A stretch of 64,000 bases of DNA from Nectonema munidae (lineage: Eukaryota; Nematomorpha; Nectonematoida; Nectonematidae), in NCBI GenBank assembly GCA_030549495.1, contig JAUIRK010001006.1, positions 827,501-891,500 of the forward strand, in the 5' to 3' direction. Numbering within the stretch: the stretch's first letter is position 1; each line of letters starts with the position of its first letter. Below the pieces are notes generated by a model, which worked only from the letters and a program-made list of their open reading frames with translations, ran no database searches and had not been told where the DNA came from. Below are positions 10,374-21,517 of this stretch, piece by piece. A program made the position numbers and the translations under genes.

Positions 10374-10888
10374 TCTATATTATAATAAGCAAGTGTGTGT
10401 GTGTCTGTCGCTGGAAGCATTCTCATTGGTTGAATTTATTTATATATGTGTTTTATGTGTATTTTTATATGGTGTGATGAGTTTATATGTGTGTATTTGT
10501 TTGAAGCATTCTGATTGGTTTAAATTTTTATATGTTTTATGTGTATTTTTATATGTGTGATGAGTTCATATATCTGTAGTGTGAGTGTCGCTTGAAGCAT
10601 TCTGATTGGTTGAAATATCTTTTGTATGTATTTTTATATGGTGTAATAGAAAAATACATAGAAAAGGTACAAATATTCTAAAAACTGACCACCATACCAT
10701 ATAACACTATTAGCAACTCAAAATACACATTACCCAGAATCCTATGTTACGAGCGTAGTCTAAACAAAAAAACTAGCCGGTCCCGTGGTCTTTTTGAGCG
10801 AAGCGAATTTGAATTAGCAACTCAATATACACACTACCCAGAATCCTATGTTTCGAGCGAAGCGAGAAACGACCACGGGACCGGCTAG
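10374..10888 (+). mobile_element. Full-length non-autonomous Helitron with mini-element
   Basis: Starts TCTATATTATAATAAGC six bases after the previous CTAG, same layout, with its mini-element at 10773-10888. Directly followed by the next copy at 10889, so CTAG and TC abut. Confidence 0.85.
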
Positions 10889-11234
10889 TCTATATAATAA
10901 TAAGCAAGTGCGTGTGTGTCTGTCTATCGCTGGAAGCATTCTGATTGGTTGAAATTATTTATATAGGTTTTGTGTGTTTTTATATGGTGTGATGAGTTTA
11001 TATGTGTTACTGTCGCTTGAAGCATTCTGGTTGGTTGATATCTATGTTGTGTGTGTATTTTTATATGGTATAATGAGCAAAAATACACAGAAAAGATACA
11101 AATATTCTAAAAATAAATAACTCACCACCACACCATATATCACTATTAGCAACTAATCAGACCATATAAAAAATACACACTACCAAAGATCCTATGTTTC
11201 GAGCGAAGCGAGAAATGACCACGGGACCGGCTAG
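10889..11234 (+). mobile_element. Non-autonomous Helitron, short form
   Basis: Starts TCTATATAATAATAAGC immediately after CTAG. It has two subrepeats and lacks the mini-element; the canonical 3' end with CTAG is at 11231-11234. Confidence 0.85.
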
Positions 11235-11624
11235 TCTATATAATAATAAGCAAGTGTGTGTGTCTGTCTGTCGCTGGAAACATTCTGATTGGTTTTACTT
11301 ATTTATATGTTTTGTGTGTATTTTTATATGGTGTAATGAGTTGTATGTGTGTTTGTCTATTGAAGCATTTTGATTGGTTAAATTTATTTATATGTTTTCC
11401 ACCACACCATATATCACCATTAGCAACTAATCAGACCATATAAAAAACACACAAACCAATGATCCTGGAGAAACAAATACACACTACCAAGAATCCAATG
11501 TTTCGATAAATCGTATATTTCGAGAAAAAACACTCTATCAATCATCCTATGTTTCGAGAAACAAACACTCTACCAAGGATCCTATGTTTCGAGCGCAGCG
11601 AGAGTCGACCACGGGACCGGCTAG
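11235..11624 (+). mobile_element. Non-autonomous Helitron, short form with repeated 3' motif
   Basis: Starts TCTATATAATAATAAGC with no spacer. Near its 3' end the motif CTACCAAGGATCCTATGTTTC is present in three or four degenerate tandem copies (11440-11600) before the canonical CTAG at 11621-11624. The 3' end of the helicase-bearing copy at 22.2-22.4 kb shows the same expansion. Confidence 0.8.
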
Positions 11625-11806
11625 TATCATATAAGTATCAAAAAGAAAAAAAAGCGTAAAAGCGGAGAGTGAAGTTTTATTATTAAATTTAAAGTTCATT
11701 TTCAAAATAAGAAACATAACATTATATTGTTATTTGCAGCGTCCAATGTAAAAATGAAATACGTGAAACAAATTTACCCAAAAATTTTTCATTGAAATAT
11801 ATTTTT

Positions 11807-11919
11807 ATAGCCGATCCCGTGGTCGTTTCGAGCGAAGCGAATTTGAATTAGCAATTCAATATACATACCAAGAATCCCATGTTTCGAGCGCAGCGAGAAA
11901 CGACCACGGGACCGGCTAG
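11807..11919. mobile_element. Stand-alone inverted-3'-terminus mini-element
   Basis: Only the mini-element is present, in otherwise unique intron sequence: left end TAGCCGATCCCGTGGTCG (two bases off), right end CGACCACGGGACCGGCTAG|T. It has no subrepeats and no 5' TCTATATTATAATAAG, so it is not the tail of a longer copy here. Confidence 0.7.
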
Positions 11920-12347
11920 TATAACTAATAGCAGTATGTATGCAGTAGTATAATTTAAAAATAAGTTCAATTTTAAATAAAAATTCCTTTTTCAAAGATG
12001 GGAATGATATCCACGAGGGGAAGGACGTGTTAAGTGCTACTTGTCTGGTGGGTAATTATCTATGTTATAGAAGCAAGCATTAGGGATTTGAGTAAATAAC
12101 TTGAGTGTCGTCACTCCAAAAACAATTTTTTTATAAAAATTTTAAGAATCGCTTATTAATTTTTAGTTCAGATTTGATAAAAAATTCTGGTCCAAGAAAA
12201 TATCTGAGAATGAAAAAGAAAGATTCCTTTATGTTCTTTCTTGTCAATTTTTCAAGGGTGTTTCATTTTTCAAGGGTGTTTCACTAGACATAAAAGCTTT
12301 CTGTAGCATGCTTATTTGCAAATATCCATTTTTGCATTGATTTCTAG

Positions 12348-12741
12348 ATACCTACTGAGCAAAGATGTCACAGCGAGCCATGAATCAGGTTACTGGAGGA
12401 AGCATGGCTTTGGCATCGTATCTCTCTATTGGAGCGACTTCCAGGCTTCTGGCGGGTTCAACTTGAGCATTAAGGAATGGGGAAATGAAGATGTTGATTT
12501 TTTTAACAAACTTTGCAAAGTCAACAATTTTCGTGTGATTCGCAGTCAAGATTCAGAATTCCAGCACCTGAGTCATGCACAGAAGAATTGTGATTTCATT
12601 ATTGAAGGAGAAACAGACGACAAATCTTTCGATATGTGTCAAAATTCTAAAGCAAACAACTTGGCTTCGAAAGAATATTTACTGCGCTCCCTTCAATCAA
12701 ATACCTCTCGCATACTTCAAGGTTCTACTCTCTTTAGTTAG
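12348..12741 (+). CDS. Chondroitin synthase/GalNAc-transferase family, last exon
   Basis: This exon completes the CHGN glycosyltransferase domain. After the split Arg codon it reads YLLSKDVTASHESGYWRKHGFG, IVSLYWSDFQASGGFN, then the conserved IKEWGNEDVDFFNKL, whose E-D-V-D is the second acidic motif of the family (W-G-x-E-D-V/D), then VIRSQDSEFQHLSH and a closing MCQNSKANNLASKEYLLRSL, equivalent to MC..SKA in vertebrate enzymes. Stop TAG is at 12739-12741; an AATAAA signal follows at 12792. The length and C-terminus are normal for the family. The product is a type II Golgi membrane enzyme, though the membrane anchor is encoded upstream of the window. The WGNED and SKA motifs occur in both CHSY and CSGALNACT. 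Confidence 0.85.
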
Positions 12742-13224
12742 CATGTATCACGATAACAAATGGAATGAAGTTTCTTTTATACATACATACAAATAAATTC
12801 ATTCATTTTCAATTTATTTATTCATATAACCATAGAGAATGTTAACGTCCAAATTAGTTAAGTATGTTAAATTATAGCTCTAATTATATTCCCAAATAAA
12901 AAATATAATGTGTGGCAGATTCAGTTATCTTGAAAGTTAAACTGGCTGTTTTATCTGTCATGAAAATTATAATTTTTCTATACAAATTTTTTTTAATTCT
13001 GCTCATTTTTTTTACCTTCTCGTATTTGCTATTCTTAAACATGGGCACTCGCAGAAACTTTAGCAGGGTGGGTGGAATAAAAAAAATGATCTTTTAAAAA
13101 AGACAAAAATAGAAGGCAAAATTTGGAAATATTGAAAAATTAATATCCAATTTGTGTTAAAAAAGGCTTTGTTAATGTAAAAACAACAATAGAAATTATC
13201 ATAACAAATATAACTATAAACTAC
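12742..13224 (+). other. Putative 3' UTR and spacer
   Basis: AT-rich; AATAAA at 12792-12797 and again near 12894. No coding content is supported. Confidence 0.4.
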
Positions 13225-13624
13225 CTTTCGCGTGATCGTTACTCGCTTCGCTCGAAACATAGGATCATTGGTAGTGTGTATTTTTTATATGGTCTGATGA
13301 GTTGCTAATGGTGTTATATGGTATGGTTGTCAGTTTTTAGCATGATTGTATCTTTTCTGTGTATTTTTGCTCATCACACCATAAAAATACACACAAAAGA
13401 TATTTCAACCAATCAGAATGCTTCTAGTGACAAACACACATATCACCACACCATATAAAAATACAAACAAAACATATAAAAATTTCAACCAATCAGATGC
13501 TTCTAGCGATATACACACACAAACTCATCGCACTATATAAAAATACACACAAAACATATAATAATTTCAACCAATCAAAATGCTTCCAGCGACAGACACA
13601 CACACACACTTGCTTATTATTATA
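13225..13624 (-). mobile_element. Non-autonomous Helitron, decayed 3' end
   Basis: - strand copy from TATAATAATAAGC at about 13624 to a worn terminus (GCGTGATCGTTACTCGC) near 13225. Three subrepeats are visible with more mutations than in the arrays, so it is probably older. Confidence 0.7.
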
Positions 13625-14035
13625 CTAGCCGGTCCCGTGGTCGTTTCTCGCTTCGCTCGAAACATAGGATTCTGAGTAATGTGTCATTTGAGTTGCTAAT
13701 TCAAATTCGCTTCGTTCGAAACCACCACGGGACCCGCTAGTTTTTTTTTGTTTAGGCTACGCTCGAACCATAGGATTCTTGGTAGTGTGTATTTTGAGTT
13801 GCTAATAGTGTTATATGGTATGGTGGTCAGTTTTTAGCATATTTGTATCTTTTCTGTGTATTTTTCTATTACACCATATAAAAATACATACAAAACATAT
13901 TTCAACCAATCAGAATGCTTCAAGAGACACTCAGACTACAGATATATGAACTCATCACACATATAAAAACACACACAAAACATATAAGATAAATAAATTC
14001 AACCAATGAGAATGCTTCCAGCGACAGACAGACAG
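13625..14035 (-). mobile_element. Non-autonomous Helitron with mini-element, fused to gene fragment
   Basis: 3' CTAG at 13625-13628, mini-element to 13740, then the usual body on the - strand. The 5' end is not TCTATATTATAATAAG: at about 14036 the GTCTGTCTGTC start is joined to unrelated sequence that encodes a Helitron-like N-terminal peptide (13920-14120 reads through the junction). Confidence 0.7.
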
Positions 14036-14150
14036 ACTTTTCTTCACGTAAAGAATTATTGTACCTACGTTCTTCCGTTTCTTGTAGAGTCTCATTTGAA
14101 CGCTTTACTTTTTTACCCATAACATCTTCTTGTTTATGAATTTTTTTGTT
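14036..14150 (-). pseudogene. Possible Helitron protein N-terminal fragment
   Basis: On the - strand, MGKKVKRSNETLQETEERR is followed by YNNSLREEK and then runs into the Helitron microsatellite. The arginine- and glutamate-rich pattern with NET..ET.E.R resembles the start of arthropod Helitron proteins, which is an inference from memory of the family. It would explain the fragment as captured or left over from an autonomous copy. No other part of the protein is present. The rest, 14150-14557, shows no gene. Confidence 0.35.
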
Positions 14151-14557
14151 GCTTCCAAAATTTTGATCGGTATTAGTTATGGAAAATATATTTGTTATAG
14201 TTTCGCTATCTCTTTTTCTTTTTTTTTGGTTATAAATATTATGATTTTTAGGGTTAGCATGATCAGTTGTAAAATTTTTTTTAGAAGACCCTTGGTCGTT
14301 GTTGTTATAGAGATCATTAGTTACATTAGTATCATTGGTAAAACATTTATGGCATGGGTTAGATGTTTTATATAGTTGATATCCCGAGAAATGTTGTCGG
14401 TACGTTTGGAATTAGCATGAGCTTTATTCAAGTTTTTTTGGTTGTATTAAAATCCATTGTGGGGCGATATGTTATTAGAAAATTGTAATAATGAATAGAA
14501 AAATTGTTTGTGGTATCAATATAAAAAAAATTGAAGCATTCTCATTGGTTGAAATTA

Positions 14558-15049
14558 TCTATATTATAATAAGCTAGCGTGTGTGTGTCGCTGGAAGCAT
14601 TCTGATTGGTTGAAATTATTTATATATATGTTTTGTGTGTATTTTTATATGGTGTGATGAGTTTGTATGTGGTTTGTCGCTTGAAGCATTCTGATTGGTT
14701 GAAATTATTTATATGTGTGATGAGTTCATATATCTGTAGTCTGAGTGTCGCTTGAAGCATTCTGATTGGTTGAAATATCTTTTGTATGTATTTTTATATG
14801 GTGTAATAGAAAAATACACAGAAAAGATACAATTATTCTAAAAACTGACCACCATACCATATAACACTATTAGCAACTCAAAATACACACTACCCAGAAT
14901 CCTATGTTTCGAGAGCAGCCTAAAGAAAAAAAACTAGCCGGTCCCGTGGTCGTTTCGAGCGAAGAGAATTTGAATTAGCAACTCAATATACACACTACCC
15001 AGAATCCTATGTTTCGAGCGAAGCGAGAAACGACCACGGGACCGGCTAG
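14558..15049 (+). mobile_element. Full-length non-autonomous Helitron with mini-element
   Basis: TCTATATTATAATAAGCTAG at 14558, three subrepeats (the second short), inverted half, CTAG at 14934-14937, mini-element 14934-15049. The next copy follows with no spacer. Confidence 0.85.
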
Positions 15050-15563
15050 TCTATATTATAATAAGCTAGCGTGTGTGTGTGTCGCTGGAAGCATTCTTAT
15101 TGGTTGAAATTATTTATATATGTGTTTTGTGTGTATTTTTATATGGTGTGATGAGTTTATATGTGTGTATGTGTTTGAAGCATTCTGCTTGGTTGAAATT
15201 ATTATATGTTTTATGTGTATTTTTATATATGTGATGAGTTCATATATCTGTAGTGTGAGTGTCGCTTGAAGCATTCTGATTGGTTGAAATATCTTTTCTC
15301 TGTATTTTTATATGGTGTAATAGAAAAATACACAGAAAAGATACAATTATTCTAAAAACTGACCACCACACCATATAACACTATTAGCAACTCAAAATAC
15401 ACATTACCCAGAATCCTATGTTTCGAGCGTAGCCTAAACAATAAAAACTAGCCCGTCCCGTGGTCGTTTTGAGCGAAGCGAATTTGAATTAGCAACTCAA
15501 TATACACACTACCCAGAATCCTATGTTTCGAGCGAAGCGAGAAACGACCACGGGACCGGCTAG
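15050..15563 (+). mobile_element. Full-length non-autonomous Helitron with mini-element
   Basis: TCTATATTATAATAAGCTAG at 15050 directly after CTAG; full layout; mini-element 15448-15563 with one mismatch in the left terminus (GCCCGTCCCG). CTAG|T at 15560-15563. Confidence 0.85.
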
Positions 15564-15639
15564 TTATAATATAGATATAGAAGAAGATAGACTATACATA
15601 TTAACATAAAGAAGAATCATTTTATTAAAAAATTGTGAA

Positions 15640-17333
15640 TAAGTTAATATTCCATGTTCAAACAGTTAACGTTAGTTTTCTTGGTTTTTTGTTAAAATTC
15701 TTTAGGAAATCATCAAATGTAACTTTCTTGGTGAGTTTTTTCCCTTGAGAAAGAATTATCAAGTTTTCTTTTCTTTCACACAGCATCGACTGTCGTGAAG
15801 AAGTGAAAACTCTTTTAAGTGTTGAAAAACTTATTTCACACGACGCTGTGCTGATGCCTATTGTTAAAGCAGCTTAAAAAATATACTGTAAAGTAAATAA
15901 TATTTTAGTAAAAATATCATAATTACCAATATACAAAGAAAAGATCTCATTACAGGCGGACTTGATTGGATATAATTCCTTTAAAATATCAGAAATTTCT
16001 ATTCCTGGTGGTAAGTTCTTTCCCTCCAAAAAAGTTTTGATAACCTAGTTATGTCAAATATTAAAACGATTATTATAGAAAACGTATTATTCAAATGATA
16101 GATTACTAAGCACTGAGAAGATAAAATATTTTCGTCAGTCTTTATTTCAAGAAGAGTGCATAGTTCTTTGATTTTCTCATACATAAGAAAATGTTCTTTT
16201 GAACTAGGCATAAGGCAGTTAATAGCATTTATAATAGAAATGTTTTGATCTGCAAATCTGAAAAATTCCAAAAACTCATTAAGCAAAATGGTAATATATC
16301 ATTTTTTACCTTTTTGAAATTACCTGTATTACTGAATCAAAGCATTCATAATATATTTTTCTAATTTTTGCAATTTCTGAATTATTATCATCAAAATTAG
16401 GCTTCATGGATGAATCAACTTCAAAATCACTCAATCTTTAAGGGAAACTTTTTTTCTTTGACTTCTAGTGTCTTCTGAGTACATATTGTTTGAAATTTCC
16501 ACAAATTTTTTAAACTCTGTTTCCTTTTTTCTCTCTTCTTTTAGGACGTTCAGGGTGGAGTCAATCAAGCTTTTTGCTGTGACGATATTTGAGGAATTAC
16601 TCTAAAACATTGAGTTTAAATTAAATAACATGCTCAAAGGTTTTAATAAATTTTAGTAATGAGATCGTTGCCAATTGTTTTATTAGTTTCAAGCCTCTTT
16701 ATACTTTCAAAAAATAAAAATGTTGATTCTTTATGCATTGCGAACTCTATATATTTAAAAGAATAAAATACTGCTTAAAAACATATTAAGTAAGCAAACT
16801 TATAAGTTACCTTCATGCTTAGCAAATCCTTTGTTTTTCTCCAACGCATGTTTCCAATCTGAAAAACCATTGCGAACAAAAAGAGAATTAAACTCTTTAT
16901 TCCAACTCGTTTTGGCAAAGTTTCTGCAATAATAGCAAAAGGAAGAATTCTTTTGCACAGAATACTCTAGCCATTTCCTTCCTTGATACCAAGATTTTTG
17001 GAAACTTCTTTTTTGATTATTAACAGGATATGAGACTAAATTTGGTTGGATAGGTTGAGTTTGCTTAGTTCCCAAGTCTAGTTTAGGTGTTGAAGTAATA
17101 CCTGCTATATTGTAAATAGGGAGTAAAAACTTTACCTTGTGGTTCAATATCAGAATTTTGAGTATTCAAAGAGTGACCTTCATTCAGTAAATCTGGTTGA
17201 GTACCTTAAAATATAAGCTTATATATTAAAGTTTTTAAAAATAAACAACTATCATACTTCCAGGTAAAAAAGATTGTGATTGAAGAAAGGCATTAGTGTT
17301 TTGATTTGAAGTAGAATTTTCATCTCGGTTCAT
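15640..17333 (-). pseudogene. hAT transposase remnant with TTF-type zinc finger
   Basis: Reading the - strand from ATG at 17333 (MNRDENSTSNQNTN), the TTF-type zinc finger region is clear at 16800-17147: SFQKSWYQGRKWLEYS, SSFCYYCRNF and NGFSDWKHALEKNKGF followed by HE. The middle is broken and mostly deleted. The dimerisation end is seen near 15850-15700 as CEISFSTLKRVFTSSRQSML and NLIILSQ. These features belong to the TTF/ZMYM1-like hAT group. Several stops and frame changes show it is inactive. It lies between the Helitron array and the MITE at 17595. Confidence 0.65.
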
Positions 17334-17594
17334 ATCCAAATGAATTTTTAAATCTTTCCTTTAGATTAAAAAACTTTTTTTTAATTTCTTTTCTTTATAA
17401 TGTATAAACTTTAAAAATAAAAATTATTTTTTATGTCTATACAAAATATAATTTTGATTTATTTGAAAAAAATATGATATAAATTTTGGTCAAATTTCTG
17501 CAAACGTTTTTTGATCTTAGTAATAACCGAACCTAGAAAATAAGCTGTTGTGCACTTGAGACTTCTTAGCAGTAAGAATAATTACATATAGAGA

Positions 17595-18609
17595 CAGGAG
17601 GGGCCGGAGCGTTGTCCCTTTATTTTCAGCCTATTTAAGCCTGTCAATGAGCCTAATTTTTTGAAAAAGAGCTTTTTAAAAATTTATTATCTATAATAGA
17701 GATGATTTTCTAGGAAAATAAACTAAATATCAAGATTATTACTATTTTTATAAGAAAATTGTAAAAAAATAATATAATGTAATAAAAACATATTTAACTT
17801 ATTATAAAACAAAAATAATATAAGCAAATCATGAATAAAAATTACTGCAAAGCATCTCCTTGGGAGATTGGAAGGAAGAAAAGTTTTTTCTGATTTTTAT
17901 CAAAGAAACTTTTCCTTTTAGACGACATTATAAACTATAAAATAACACTTGGATTGGATCGGATTGGATTATCTAAGCACTTGCCAACTTTGTTGATATG
18001 CTTGCTTGATTGCTGGATTATTGGTTAGGAAATTGTGCTTTGATTGTGGAGGATTTCTAAATTAGTAAAGGGGATGGAAGAGAAAGAGTATCTGAGAAAG
18101 TAAATATGATAGAATAAAAGTAGTGATGTTAATCTTTGTGGGTGAGTGGGAGTAAATTAGGGTGGGATTAGGTTTTGTGTGAGGCTGTTGTTGTAGATGA
18201 AAAAAAATGCAAAAAATCAGAGTAAAAAAACTCATGTATTGGAAGGAGTTAGAAAATAAGATAAGAGGATCTGAGGAAGAGCATTGTGGGATTAATTGAG
18301 GAAAACTTGATGGAAAAGGAATTGAAAGGAAAAGGAAGCCATTTTAGGAAGGACTAAGCTTTAATTAAATAACACTTGGATTGGATTGGATTGAAATATC
18401 TAAGCACTTGCCAACTTTGTTGATATGCTTGCTTGATTGCTGGATGTTTATTAATAACAATGGAACAAAATTGTCTATTTTACAGTGACCTGAGATTGAT
18501 AAGAGGGGGGGGGGGGGTCACATTTAAGGAGAGGGGGGCTTCTTTATGAGTGGGGGGGGGGGAGGGGGGGAGCTCAAGCCCCCAATTTTAATAGGACGCG
18601 TGGGCCCTG
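17595..18609. repeat. Possible hAT-like MITE with poly-G tract
   Basis: Left end CAGGAGGGGCCGGAGCG and right end CGCGTGGGCCCTG are imperfect inverted termini. Inside are two direct repeats of about 80 bp (17942-18020 and 18367-18445, both with CTAAGCACTTGCCAACTTTG) and G tracts at 18505-18517 and 18552-18568. No target duplication was found, since the right flank was replaced by a Helitron. Confidence 0.4.
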
Positions 18610-18929
18610 GTGTGTGTGTGTCGCTGGAAGCATTTTGATTGGTTGAATTTATTTATATATGTTTTATGTGTATTTTTATATGGTGTGATGATATGTGTGT
18701 TTGTCTCTAAAAGCATTCTGATTGGTTGAAATTATTTATATGTTTTGTGTGTGATTTATATTGTGTAATGAGCAAAAATACACAGAAAATATACAAATAT
18801 GCTAAAAACAAATAACTCACCGCCACACCATATATCACCATTATCAACTAATCAGACCATATAAAAAATATATACTACCAAGAATCCTATGTTTCGAGCG
18901 AAGCAAGAAACGACCATGGGACCGGCTAG
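18610..18929 (+). mobile_element. Non-autonomous Helitron, 5'-truncated
   Basis: Starts at GTGTGTGTGTCGCTGGAAGC; two subrepeats; canonical 3' end with CTAG at 18926-18929. The Rep coding sequence begins within 20 bases, so this copy probably cut into the larger Helitron. Confidence 0.75.
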
Positions 18930-18946
18930 TGATTTTAAATTGTATA

Positions 18947-19678
18947 ATTAAGATCACATTGACACCCTCATTTCGGCACAAATTCCTGATCATGAAGAAA
19001 ACCCAGAATTATATCAAATAATTAAATCTTGGATGATCCATGGTCCATGTGGATATTTGAACAATTCATCACAATGTATACAAGGTGGAACTTGAATTAA
19101 AGACTATCCCAAACAATTTATTCAGCGCACTATCCTTAATAAAAATGGCTATCTTTTATATTTTAGACCTGACAACGGCCGCATAGTCACTATCAGAAAT
19201 GTTGAATTAGATAACAGATGGGTTGTCTCTTATAACCCTTTTCTATGTAAAAAATACAGCGCGCATATAAATTTAGAGGCCTGCGTTAGTATCAAAAGTG
19301 TTAAATATCTTTACAAATATGTCTACAAAAACAGAATGAACAGCTCATGTTGAAATTAATGAACACATTGATCATGATGAAATTAAAACATATTTAGATG
19401 CCAGATATGTTTCTCCTCCTGAAGCATCCTGGCGCTTATTTACATTCCCCATGCATACACAAAGTCATAACATTATTAGACTCCCATTACATCTTCCTAA
19501 TCAGCAAAGCATTTATTTTAGAGAAGGCGAAGAAAATCCCGCACTTTCTAGGGCCCATCATACAATGTTAATTGCTTGGTTCTACCTGAATCAAAATGAT
19601 GAAAACGCCAGACAGTACTTATACACCGATATTCCTTATCATTATGTCTTCAAAAGTTCGGAAAAAAAGGGTAATTAG
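18947..19678 (+). pseudogene. Helitron Rep domain, broken
   Basis: Starts within Helitron_like_N sequence: HIDTLISAQIPDHEENPELY then MIHGPCG. It continues through YLLYFRPDNGRIVTIRNVEL and the Rep motif 3 region SVKYLYKYVYK, with a frame change just after it near 19330. It resumes as FTFPMHTQSHNIIRL at 19440 and ends FKSSEKKGN with a stop. The stretch with the HUH motif lies between MIHGPCG and NGYLLYF and is deleted. It cannot encode an active initiator. Confidence 0.75.
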
Positions 19679-19708
19679 ACAGAGGGGGCTAAAAAAGTAG
19701 TAAGTAGG

Positions 19709-21517
19709 ATGTATAACGCCAGTATTAGAGAGGGTGAGCGATACTTTCTACGCATTCTTCTTTTGCACGTACCTGGTGCCACATCTTATGAGTATTTAAA
19801 AACATATAATGGAACTTTATATTCAACTTTTAGGGAAGCATGTATTGCACGTAATTTATTAGTAGATGACAGTTTATGGGTTCGCACAATCACGGAATTA
19901 GTTTAAACGGCATCTCCTTCACAAATAAGAACTTCATTTTCTTTTATTTTAATTCATGGTGAGCCAAGTAATCCTTCTCATTTGTGGCAAACCTTTCGTT
20001 ACGATATGATAGAAGATTATCTCCAGTATGAGTCGGATTTTAAAGCTGAACAATCTGCACTTGCAGAAATTCAAAGTATTCTCGAACAATTTGGTAAGAC
20101 ACTTATTGATTTTGGACTTCCAGAATTGAAAGAAACATTAATTGAAGATCCACCCAATATCCAACAAGCTAGACAAGAAGCTTCTAATTTAAGAAATATG
20201 CTTAACCCAGAAAAGATTTCGGTTGCCGATTCAGTAATTGGTTCATTAGAAAAAAATGACAAATCTTCAGCTAAAGTTTTCTTTATTAATGGTCCAGGTG
20301 GCACCGGTAAGACTTTCACATATAACTACATTATTAAAGAAATAATTGGTCGTAATTTGAATGTTCTTACTTGTGCTTGGACAGGAATTGCTGCCACTTT
20401 ATTGGAAAAAGGCAGAACTGTTCATTCCGTTTTTAAATTACCTGTTCCTGTTTTAGATAATTCAACATGTAATATTAAACCAAATAGTAAACATGCAGAA
20501 TTTATCCGTAAACAAGATATTATAATTTTTGACGAAGCAAGCATGATTCCTAAATACGCCCTTGAAGCTGGAAAAATTATTCTTCTTCGTGGAGACTTCC
20601 GTCAAACATTACCAGTTGTAAAAAGAGGAAACAGGGCTCAAATCATTGAAACATGCTTGAAATGTTCTTATATATGGCCATTAGTTAAAGTCTTTCATCT
20701 CCACACCAATATGAGGCCCGTTCAACAAGATCACCTCTTTTCCGAATTTCTTCTTTCTCTAGGAAATGGACAATTGCCTGTTAACTATAACGATCCTTTC
20801 AAAGATTGTATTGAGATATCAAATCAATGTGTATTAACTAAAAGTGATAACATCATTGCTTCTGTTTTTAATGATGATCGTATTAACGTTGCAGACAAAG
20901 TCATTTTAACTCCTACCAATGAAGACTCTTTAGAAATTAACAACCAAGTACTACATCAACTTTCGGGGGAATCTAAAACATATTACAGTACTGACTCTGT
21001 TGTTACAGATAATCAAGAAGAAATTGGTCTTTATCGAATCGAATTTCTCAATTCCTTAACCCCATCTGGTATGCCACAACATAAGCTCATTTTAAAAGTA
21101 GGATGTATCGAAATGCTTCTTCGAAATCTTAGTCTTAAAGATGGTCTCTGTAATGGAACACGTCTTAGAATATCTAAATTAATGGATAATACAATTGAAT
21201 GTCAAATTCTTACTGGTGTTAACTGTGGAAAGAATGTTCTGATTACTAGAATTTCACTGTCTTCTAACGATACAAATCTTCCCTTTCAAATTAAGCGTAT
21301 TCAGTTTCTACTCAGATTGTCGTATGCACTCACTATCAATAAAAGTCAGGGACAAACTTTTGAAAAAGTTGGTATTTTTTTAAGAAAACCATGTCATGGA
21401 CAACTTTATGTTGCCCTTTCAAGAGCAAGATCTTTTCACGCCATTAAATTTCAGGTCTATCAAACACATCAACAAGGATACCACAACAATAATTTATATA
21501 CAAAAAATATAGTTTAG
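19709..21517 (+). CDS. Helitron PIF1-like helicase, one internal stop and a small deletion
   Basis: One frame from MYNASIREGERYF to the stop at 21515-21517. A single TAA at 19904 (GAA in the copy at 1-1275) divides it; the open part from 19982 is 511 codons. Helicase motifs: Walker A GPGGTGKT at residues 104-111 of that part, Walker B DEAS at 184-187, GDFRQ at 204-208, LTINKSQGQTFEKVGIFL near 450 and YVALSRAR near 475. Between DEAS and GDFRQ about 17 residues present in the other copy are missing, so the ATPase fold is probably damaged. The protein would unwind DNA during rolling-circle transposition. Confidence 0.85.

Larger units (their letters stand above)
4342..12347 (+). other. 8.0 kb intron packed with Helitrons
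   Basis: Bounded by GTATGA at 4342 and TTTCTAG at 12341-12347; both sides are in phase. Apart from the minisatellite and Helitron copies listed separately, the stretches 4342-4984, 5361-6157, 9067-9928 and 11920-12347 are AT-rich and show no gene, RNA or recognisable repeat. Confidence 0.75.

Noticed and set aside
18483-18609. G-quadruplex-like regulatory site in the poly-G tracts
   Set aside because: The G runs match the ends of hAT-like MITEs, and similar C runs mark other MITE ends in the window; no gene is nearby to regulate.
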